Part shown: positions 57,401-64,000 of the stretch, piece by piece | Numbering within the stretch: the stretch's first letter is position 1 | Layout of the letters: each line of letters opens with the position of its first letter | NCBI GenBank assembly: GCA_020740775.1 | Contig: JAHEWK010000001.1 | Coordinates: forward strand, 4,836,001 to 4,900,000 | DNA length: 64,000 nucleotides | Reading direction: 5' to 3' | Source: Ilyonectria destructans | Lineage: Eukaryota > Ascomycota > Sordariomycetes > Hypocreales > Nectriaceae | Program-made: the position numbers and the translations under genes | Notes under the pieces: model-generated | Told to the model about the DNA's origin: nothing | Database searches by the model: none | What the model saw: only the letters and a program-made list of their open reading frames with translations

Positions 57401-58592
57401 ATACCTCTAGCCACTCCGTAAGCTCGCCTTGAGTCTCTGCTTGGAGTAGTATCGTCTGGCTCTTTGTCTTGACCTCGAAGCAAAAGCGCCTCTCCTCGCC
57501 CACGGCTGGCTTTGCGTTACAAAGCAGAACGCCAATCTCATCACCTTGGAGGACTCCCAGCGGGCCTGGGATTAGCCAGCCGAAGATTCCATCCCTGCAG
57601 TAATACCATCTCCTGACCCAAGCATGTCTTGCTGGCTTTCCAGAGATTGTGCGAAGAAATAACCAGCCCTGTTTCTCAGAGACAACGGTCGCGCCGTCCT
57701 TAAGCCGTATGTTGACAGGGCCACGAGAACCAAGAAAGGGGACGGTTGAGGTGCTGTAGTCCTCGAGTTCACGAGAGGGCTTGAAGCCTGCAAGCGCAGT
57801 CTCTCCAAGATCCCTTCGGGCGACCTGTAACTCCCGTCGGAAGACACCTTCCGAGGCCTCCATCTCCTTGGACCATCCGTGGATACGGTCCATTTCATGA
57901 TTCCACTTATGCGCACTGCTCACTGCCTCGCGAGATCTCTTCATTTCTTTCCATCTCTCGGTACAGATCTTGACAATGAGCTTGTCCATCGTGAAGCGCA
58001 GCTGAGGCGCAAGCTGACAGTAGTCCATTGACGCCTTAAGATATACTTTTCGGGTCTCGTACACGGCAAAGGCGTCCTCGCGGAGAGCAGACGGTTCCTT
58101 TGTTTTGGACTGACTGACATAGCGAGCCAGGGTCGAGTCGAAGATCCTTTGAGAGTTGTCCAACGCCTTCCTGCATTCCTTGAAGTGTCGCAGATCGCCA
58201 GTGATGAAGTTTCGGATCGGTTCGACAATGGTGCCATCCATCTTCTTCATGGTGCTCAACATGTGCACCCAATAGTCGCGCCAGCCATCGCCCACCCTCT
58301 TGAGAGCCAGGAAGGTGTAGTCATTGTCGACCACGCCATCAGCAGCCGTAGGCACCGTCTTGGCGAGGTATGTATTTATCGTCTCTTCGAGAGTGAGGAA
58401 GTCGTGGAGGAGCCGCGAGGTGGACGTGACATAGCCGTTGAGCCACCGTTCTATGGCGTCGACTTGCTCGGCGAAGTTGGCGGCGGTGACACGGAACGTC
58501 GGGGAGTCGAGCGCAGCTTCGTTGAGGCCGACGGGGATTGCGCTGCTGGCCTGCACAATGGCAGGTGCCGTCGAGCTTGGCGGATCGGGCAT
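54477..58592 (-). CDS. SIP3: SIP3/LAM1-type sterol-transfer protein (BAR-PH-VASt-TM)
   Basis: Membrane-contact-site protein of the Lam/Ltc family, which moves sterol between ER and plasma membrane; Sip3 was first found as a Snf1 kinase partner. Single exon, 1371 aa. Order: BAR-like helical region about 25-280; PH domain 302-402 (KQGWLFLRTISGK, WVRRWYYCRDGIFGW); Ser/Pro/Gly-rich linker; a GRAM-like domain about 690-775; VASt domain about 905-1065 (KACFHVLFGD, WHLPHSSWFKVITKIVITHV); hydrophobic membrane segment(s) 1127-1168; C-terminal roughly 200 residues basic with a coiled region. The start is the ATG at 58592; the longer frame upstream begins with GTG only. A length near 1370 is normal for filamentous fungi. 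The intronless state is unusual in this window. Confidence 0.92.
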   Translation of the reverse strand: MPDPPSSTAPAIVQASSAIPVGLNEAALDSPTFRVTAANFAEQVDAIERWLNGYVTSTSRLLHDFLTLEETINTYLAKTVPTAADGVVDNDYTFLALKRVGDGWRDYWVHMLSTMKKMDGTIVEPIRNFITGDLRHFKECRKALDNSQRIFDSTLARYVSQSKTKEPSALREDAFAVYETRKVYLKASMDYCQLAPQLRFTMDKLIVKICTERWKEMKRSREAVSSAHKWNHEMDRIHGWSKEMEASEGVFRRELQVARRDLGETALAGFKPSRELEDYSTSTVPFLGSRGPVNIRLKDGATVVSEKQGWLFLRTISGKPARHAWVRRWYYCRDGIFGWLIPGPLGVLQGDEIGVLLCNAKPAVGEERRFCFEVKTKSQTILLQAETQGELTEWLEVFEVTKKRAFETTINRGNTSVPGAVDPAFSISPPSIPEFSAKTLDAQASIADESGLAHERSSTLPIPGPDGGLSARQSFDINGSLTRRSITALGRDLAREEGESGREHAARIIQRLDLHRKATFGSINAEAAHGSGVVSAGAAGLISSSNSLIPGYPNTFAAMPGSPRQTPNMLPAVNTHIGALAPLTLAKPPSMTGLSRIAVLTAGERGPVGNNRKLPASVVANYWGSNVWGAVNAPPQPVLPRLDDDDPIGVVVPGTSQASLGKGPQQSHTGGEVFPRNYPSELRAQHAQFRLIFPDAPLEEKLVLVFCAAWTSSPAHGPGKPDMAGDGRIYVTPDNMYFYGQQIGLVTAYSISLDIITEVTAAPGKDCDFIFLHLGDDSNETGYTRITIKIFLEELGLLHSRLNLLVDDLQAEEPMEVEAIISALINLEKEEFDRPSPSVESWEEVSANTPIDDGTSSGRPVGRVLNDFSPRIRPSKARARPDHKLHLPTKAVVYEPEGMTELAAERTFELSAKACFHVLFGDKSFVFPKLYFERRAQQIAQGPWALVDQGRMRRDFEFQVDYKDVLGRSKTANVNDYQVIEVFSDHVTYVVTHVKTAWHLPHSSWFKVITKIVITHVAKSKCKLAVYTKIDWSKLPTLSKNLVERQALHDAVSDAEELAEVATDQVRKLGARSRTNRAIQVYGQIGQQTEVVVFSPATKESTKKQVIKPRTLTAMIFETLRSFGESAVSSLIMWAIAGLQKVFGVITAHGFLLGLLAFSTLTNVLITSSEMSTWWGERRAVGFMQNMGIRPNTMMSKAVYIADLSEASGAAGQELSFPQNSTCFDTFKELLDATDMDSPWEDAGSALSAPSSQATARRLRRTRQRLGSYRHDLLVAMRVVNSVEREMLQSEWENWLIDEKSLCDDLDVVLRSQSENRKAGNKKKRSGSPQKVMEAMSSERRRELEEWRDSHCGSCMVDHQAVMRQRKLTMA

Positions 58593-59581
58593 GGTAAGGA
58601 ATGCTTGACGCCAGACTTCAGCTACAGCTGTCACTGCGCTGGAGTCTTGAGGCGAGAAAGGATATGACGGTGAGAAATGGACTGATGTGCTGGCACAAAG
58701 AGACGGTGATGGGAGGCCCGGCCTGTTTCCTGTTTCCCATGTTGACGTACCTACCTCCGTACCTGCCTACCCTGGCACCTTCCTCGCACCGCACTCGTAC
58801 ACCCCCACATGGACCCAAGCCACGCCAAAGCGCCCCGGCAGCTCTCCCATCCGAATGCGGAATACGCAATACGCGGGTTCATTGCTCGCATCTCATCTCT
58901 CATATAAATTTAGCACAACTCGGACAACACCGTTATATGTAGCACTAGGCGAGGCTCTGGACGGGACCTGGACAGAGGGCCGTCTCACAAGGGCCCTACT
59001 AGGTACTTCGGGTGTGCACTTGGGACCACTGAGTACGAATACGTATCACTATCACGGCAATCAATGCCTGGAACAAATTTGCCCAAGAAGCACACGACTT
59101 GTATTTTGTTGACTCTCCGCATCGCGGCTGCTCCTCGTCTACCACCATAGCATGATGGATGAGCCCGCAGCGCACGCATCGACTCTACTCTATGACTGCA
59201 GATTCTTCAGGCCAGCACATTGGCGACGGCCTTGACGAACCCTCTAGTCGCTGTACCGTCTGGATTTATTCATTTTTCATAATGGGGGCTGTCATCTTGT
59301 GAGCTTCATGCATGATCGAGGAGACTAAGGCTTTTCGTACCTCCATTCCCGTCGATCACAACTCAAGAGGCCGTCATCATTGTGCGAAGTGGACTGGGTC
59401 GCGACACCTGGTGTTCATGATGGAGAGGCGCGAGACAGTCACCCCCCATCAGGCGCTTTTGAGCAAATGACATCGGCGCGGCATCGGTCGACCTCGGCGC
59501 CTCCTGGCGCCTAGCACTGTGGTCGTGCGTGGACGGTTGAACTTGAGTTGATCCCTCGCTGGTGACGAGGGGATCCGCTGG
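58593..59581. promoter_or_regulatory. SIP3 promoter and eRF1 3' region
   Basis: SIP3 reads leftward from here, so its promoter occupies the left part, including a CTACCTCCGTACCTGCCTACC tract near 58751. The right part is the 3' UTR of the eRF1 gene. No other gene is supported. Confidence 0.5.
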
Positions 59582-61187
59582 TCAATCTGCTCCAGAGTTA
59601 GCAACATAAAAGCAACCAACTAGGTACGTCTGTCACTCACCGTCGTAGTAATCGTCGTCGTCACTCAGATCAGCTAGCTGCTCAAAGTTGACCTTGTATC
59701 GGAGAAGACCGCCGATGCCACCAAAGCCCTTGACGAACTGGTTGCCTTCGGTCGATCGGTCAGAAACGAACTCGAGCGTGGTACCAAAGTCCTTGTAGTG
59801 CTCAGCAATCCATTCCAGGAATGAGTCTTGAGAGACAATATCCATCTCCTGACCGGTCTCCTTGTCGAGGAACATATCTCGGGTGGCCTGCTCCTGCTGC
59901 TTGGTGGTGTGCAGAATGATCTCGGTGCCATTGCTATCCTTCAGGACATATCTGGTGATCTCGAGGTTCTCGAAGACAATCAAAATCTCAACAGCACCGA
60001 GTTCCAGGGCTTTCAGCGTGTCATCAATACTATAGCAGACCTTGCCGGTATCCTGGCTAATCTCCTCAAAGTACTTCCCAATGAGCTTCTTCTCTTGGAT
60101 GAACTTGACGTTGCCGAGAGTCTCGGAAGACAGCTCGATAGCCTGGTTGAAGCCGTTCTCGCCACCGTAGGAGACATCGACGACCTTGATGACCTTGGTT
60201 GCCAGACGGTTATCGAACATGTCGGATGCGTTGAGGTCGTTCTTGAAGTCGGCGGAACCAGCGAGAATGATACCGGCCACGTTGACCTTGTCGGCAGTGA
60301 TAAAGTTTTGCACAGCCAGCTCAGCAACCTTGCGGACGTAGTTGTGACGCTTTTCCTCACGGAGACGGGCGAAACGAAGAGCGGACTGACCACCACGGCC
60401 GTGCTTCTTGGGAAGATCGACAGAGAACTTGTGGACGATTTCGCGAGTGTTGCCGCTGAGGGTTCCGAAGAGGGCACCGTTACCATCCATGATGATGAAG
60501 CCGAACTTCTGGTCCGACTCGAGAAGCTCGGCCAGGGCCTCGGTGTGGAACTTGTTGTCGCAAAGGTAGAGAGAGGTGTTGATAGGCTTGAACGGCTCGA
60601 AGTCGATGTTGACCTTTCGCTCCTTGCCTTCAGAGGTCAAAATTTCACCACAGTACACGACCAGACCATTAGGAGGGACCTTGTTGTACAGCTTGAGACG
60701 CTGCTGGGTCGAGGTAATGGCGGACAGGACGGACTGTCGGTTGACACGGGACTTAATGTTGGAGGCGGTACCCTAGATGGGTGTTAGTATTCCCTGAGGA
60801 AGCATCTATGAAATGCGTCGGTGTCGTACGTATTCTTCAGCCAACATCTTCGCTGCTCGCGAGACCTGATCCTTGGGGGCTAAAAAAGAACCATGTTAGT
60901 GCGCGGTTTCCAAAACATGACAGCATCGGAGGGGCTGACTCACGAATAATCAGGGAAATCATGGAAGTTCCATTTCCTCTGGCGGCCTCGAGGCGCTTGA
61001 TCAACTTCTTGACCTTCCAGATCTCGATCTGTCGACGGAAGCGCGTTAGCCATGACGAAAGCTGGGGTTGAGACAGTTGACTCCGCGAGCGCGGGGCAGT
61101 CAGGTAGAGAGGAGGGGCTGCAAAAAAAACCGGCAAAAATGTACAACTCACGTTCTTCTCGGCCTCGTTCGCCTGCGGGTCGCTCAT
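59582..61187 (-). CDS. SUP45: Translation termination factor eRF1
   Basis: Recognises all three stop codons in the ribosomal A site and triggers peptide release with eRF3. Minus-strand exons are 61152-61187, 60944-61028, 60830-60879, 59641-60772 and a 5-nt terminal exon, 59582-59586; the product is 435 aa. The stop-codon decoding motifs TASNIKS (59-65) and YLCDNKF (126-132) and the peptidyl-release loop GRGGQ with GGQ at 184-186 are intact, and the acidic C-terminal tail [11 protein letters not shown] contacts eRF3. The last intron (59587-59640, 54 nt) has GTGAGT, a GCTAAC branch and GAGCAG acceptor; splicing completes GAT and adds TGA. Without splicing the chain would end YYDGE at 59633. The remaining introns are 64-123 nt. 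It shares its upstream region with the divergent DUF1770 gene. Confidence 0.96.
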
Positions 61188-61718
61188 CTTGGCGGTGGGT
61201 TTGAGAGCCTTTGCGAGTAAGTGTTTGGCGTGTCTCGCGGGTCTGGGGACTCCGGGTTACGGTGTGTTCTGGGACCAAGAGACTCCCGAAAGTTGGATGT
61301 TGGTGCCAGATTTTTATCGTGCAACAAGCGATGACCTACACGCACCCACAACACACCCGCCACAGGGGATTACAGGTGCCTAGAGTTTGGTACCCGAGTG
61401 GGCCGCTGGCACCGCCACCTTGGGCGAGTCGGGTCAAGTTCGGGGGAGGCTGGTGACCTTGGTTCCTGACTCAAGAACGCCACAGGTGCAGGGCTCTCAG
61501 TTGGCACCCCCAGACTGCCCATGTCTCTTCACCGCCCGGCAGTATCCACATGCTCCGCTCTCCGGCGTCACCACACCTCCGTACCGAAGACTCTCGATAG
61601 CATCCCTCCGGCCGGCAACGATTCCTACTCCGGGTTGTTCATTCCTCCGTCTGTCGACGTCCTCTGACTTACAAGGACCATAGCCAAAACAAGGGCACGC
61701 CCAGAGACTCCCTTCACA
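61188..61718. promoter_or_regulatory. Divergent promoter, eRF1 / DUF1770 gene
   Basis: This 531-nt region lies between two divergent starts. No additional feature was recognised; the sequence is GC-rich with CACCACACC/CCACCC strings. Confidence 0.5.
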
Positions 61719-62268
61719 ATGGAATCCGGTCCCACAGAGCTCGCGGCCACCATCCAAGCCGCGCATATCAACAGACACCCAGACCCGAAGCTCGATCTCA
61801 ACCCGTCTACAGCCTCCTCGACTAGAGAACCAGTGATACTTCGAAGCTTGAGGCATGCCAGCGATGATGAACTAGACGAGGAAGATGAAGAAGATATCCC
61901 ATACAGCGTCCTGCAGCCCGCACCTCGGTCATACAATCTTCCCCCTCTGCCAGACCTGCGATTCGAACAGAGCTACCTTCGAAGCATCTCTAAGGCAGAT
62001 ACTTGGTGGAAGGTGGTATTAATCACAACTAGGGATCAGGTATATATAATAAACGTTCCGTATTCGAGGGGCTAGTACTGACTCGCTCCAGATTATGATG
62101 CCCTTGGCGCAGGGTCTGCTATACAACCTATTCCTATGTGGCTGGCAACATTGGAACAGGAATGCCCGACTACATGGCAACACAATAGGCGCCCGAGCTC
62201 GCAGATGGTGGTATGAAGTGAACAACTGGCCGATACAAACCCGGGGTAGTCCGAGAAGGCGGTTCTAG
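61719..62268 (+). CDS. DUF1770 family protein, 165 aa
   Basis: Small fungus-specific protein of unknown function. Exons are 61719-62039 and 62092-62268, joined by a 52-nt intron. The family pattern is clear: AATIQAAHINRHPDPKLDLN near the start, an acidic stretch (DDELDEEDEEDIP), the core YSVLQPAPRSYNLPPLPDLR, and FEQSYLRSI. The last third carries a moderately hydrophobic segment (VVLITTRDQIMMPLAQGLLY, then NLFLCGW) that may be a single membrane or membrane-associated helix, ending in a basic tail. It is divergent from eRF1 and convergent with the WHIM-type gene (about 300 nt between stops). Confidence 0.85.
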
Positions 62269-62569
62269 ACACGAGAGACCAAGCAAAGCGAAGTGTACAT
62301 AAATATTGTAATCTGACCCGAAGAATACCTATGATATTTACTCATTCTTAAATCGTCACTTCATCAGGTGATGGGCTCGACGAGAACTTTTCCGGTCTGA
62401 TGCTCGTCTCATTGACGAATGCCGGTGGTTTTCCGAGTTACAATCAACAATTCGGGGCCAAATCTATTCCCCAAGCCCATAATGCCAATCATTTAGCGAC
62501 AGTGATTCTATGCCATGTATCGCCTCATTCTCCCCAACTCCGACAAAACAATTGATTAGATCATATCTC
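62269..62569. other. Convergent intergenic region, DUF1770 / WHIM-type gene
   Basis: This 301-nt AT-rich region holds the 3' ends of two convergent genes. Nothing else is seen in it. Confidence 0.6.
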
Positions 62570-63942
62570 CTATTCCTTAGCACCAATATCCAGGGGCCGC
62601 GGAAGCGGCTGCGCGTGTGGCTTCTCTGGGCTTCCTCTAAAAGCGAGAGGGGTCACATGGATTGGTGCTGGAGTCGCTGCTTGGAAGTCGGCGGCCTTGG
62701 AATCTGGTTCAGGGGAGTGCCGGCCTCGGCCTGCCAGAGCCTCAGTCTTAGACCCATGCTCAGTGTTCGTTGTATTTTTGGGAGACGATGCGGTTGGAGC
62801 GTCCTGCATCTCAACGAGTAGCGTCTCGGATGCGCCACCTCTCTCGTGTAGGCTCGGTGGAGAAAGGACGTTACCAGCTTGCAGGTTTGGCGCCAACACG
62901 CGCTTCAGTTGCGGTGGCGTAACCGATAACTTTACAACCAGACTTTGTGGTTGATCACCCAGGTCATCATCGACCATGGCTTCGTCCTCATCAAACTCAT
63001 CTTCCTCTTCGGACTCCTCAGGTACGTGCGCGTCAACGTCCCCTTCATCATCTCCGAAATCTGCCTCGCTCTCATCATCTGACTCATCGGCATTCCGCCG
63101 GGAACGGGTGCTGGTTGCTGCCCAGCCAGTTGTGCCGTGATTCACGGCTGCTGACCTTCGAGGTCGGCCAGTTGGGCCCACGGAGCCTTCTTTTTCCAGT
63201 TCAGAGGTATCGCCGTGCACACTTCCAGGGGCACTGCTCCCGGTAGTTGCGTTTAGTCGGGTAGATGCTCTAATCTGCCTCCCACTCGAAGTCGTGACGG
63301 GCCCAGACTCGGCTGGGGTATTGGTTCCGGTATTGCGAGTTGAGCGTCTGGTGGTGGAGTCCGAGAAGGACACGTCTTCGTCGTCCGAGTATGTGTACTT
63401 CATCTTCTTTCCACGGGTACGACCTTCATACATTGAGAACCCCGGCTCTGGACGCTTAAACTGCTCCTTGCGCAGCAGACGATACTCGCGACGCTTGCGT
63501 TTCTGTCATCTTGGTTAGCACGATATCAACAACAGGGCCACCGTAATTGGTAGACAGAAAAAGAACTTACATCTTCGCCAGCTTCGAACCGAGGGATGGC
63601 TTGCAGCATCTTTTGGCTAAGCTTCTTTGCCTTTGGTCCTCCGTCCTTTGTCTCAAGCTTGTCGGTCAGGGCGGTGAGTTCATCGATCGTACCAGCAACG
63701 CTCCACCACGTTCGGTTCGCACCAGCAGGATTGCTTTCCCGATAGATGCGGAAAGCCGTATCGTCCTGGCCCTCGATTAGGAAATACCGGCGCTTGTCGC
63801 CATCCGAGCCCCATGGCTGCACTGCTCTTGGCTGGTTCACGTCATCTTCGTGCCGATTCTGTTTGTAGGACTGGTTGATCAAGCCCTTGACAACGTCGGA
63901 CGATGCGAGGGTCCAGAGGATGAGGGTTCGTAGTAGTGTAAG
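62570..63942 (-). CDS. WHIM-domain chromatin-remodelling-type protein, C-terminal part (truncated by window end)
   Basis: Partial gene; its 5' part lies beyond the right edge. Visible exons on the minus strand are 63571-63942 and 62570-63502. The first begins directly after a branch/acceptor pair (GCTGAC, then ATGCAG), so the ATG at 63948 is inside an intron and is not the start. Its roughly 124 residues (ILWTLASSDVVKGLINQSYK, VQPWGSDGDKRRYFLIEGQD, RTWWSVAGTIDELTAL, MLQAIPRFEAGED) match the WHIM region of fungal ISWI-associated and Rsf1/Ioc-like proteins, where it contacts linker DNA and ISWI. The second exon continues KRKRREYRLLRKEQFKRPEP and YEGRTRGKKMKYTYSDDED, then a long acidic Ser/Asp/Glu-rich disordered tail. 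Nuclear location is likely. Exact subunit identity is not certain. Confidence 0.8.
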
Positions 63943-64000
63943 CTGCATAATGTGTCAGCGAATTGAAATGGACGGATGGTACCAAATAAACGAACTCGTT

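Noticed and set aside
59828..60787. 319-codon plus-strand open frame across the eRF1 gene
   Set aside because: Antisense shadow of eRF1, which has all its functional motifs on the other strand.
63942..63948. ATG at 63948 as the start of the WHIM-type gene
   Set aside because: The ATG is part of an intron 3' end (GCTGAC branch, then ATGCAG acceptor), and the following residues are the middle of a conserved domain, so the gene continues beyond the window.

Overview
The window is nuclear DNA of a filamentous ascomycete, most likely a Sordariomycete. Genes are interrupted by short introns (about 41-85 nt, a few longer) with GT..AG borders and CTAAC/CTGAC-type branch sites. Promoters are pyrimidine-rich, coding third positions are C-rich, and several protein families are fungus-specific (DUF1770, DUF3074, Zn2Cys6, Sip3/VASt, SMP3). 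The order or species cannot be fixed from the sequence alone. I find 16 intact or partial protein genes, two decayed genes, and no convincing tRNA, rRNA, CRISPR array or transposon.

Layout. 1-8.6 kb: a long upstream region with a 5'-UTR intron and a uORF leads into pdeH, the high-affinity cAMP phosphodiesterase. 8.6-17.2 kb: an accessory-looking trio consists of an MFS drug/polyamine-type exporter, a divergent Zn2Cys6 regulator and a long-chain fatty alcohol oxidase. 17.2-28.4 kb: nearly gene-free, holding one intronless conserved-looking gene of unknown function (24353-25411) with about 7 kb of empty DNA upstream. 28.4-30 kb: a small-subunit catalase. 32.5-36.5 kb: housekeeping genes ARL1, eL39 and SKP1. 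37.3-40.0 kb: a block of decayed genes, namely a truncated homoaconitase (LYS4-type) copy and, next to it, an apparent DEDDh/RNase-H-fold nuclease remnant. Both carry C-to-T/G-to-A nonsense or missense changes of the kind made by repeat-induced point mutation (RIP). 40-42.9 kb: repeat-rich intergenic DNA. 42.9-62.3 kb: a compact housekeeping stretch with GPI mannosyltransferase SMP3, ribosomal protein uL1, TRM732, a DUF3074 coiled-coil protein, SIP3/LAM1-type lipid-transfer protein, translation termination factor eRF1 and a DUF1770 protein. 62.6-64 kb: the C-terminal part of a WHIM-type chromatin-remodelling protein runs off the window on the minus strand.

How the genes relate. Four genes act in translation (eL39, uL1, eRF1, TRM732), but they are interspersed and not organised as a unit. 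The transporter-regulator-oxidase trio is the only group that looks like a functional neighbourhood. No clearly new biological system is evident. The most interesting items are the RIP-like pseudogene block, a 5-nt terminal exon that supplies the stop codon of eRF1, and the unknown gene in its large regulatory desert. All exon coordinates were worked out by hand from splice signals, reading-frame continuity and family conservation.
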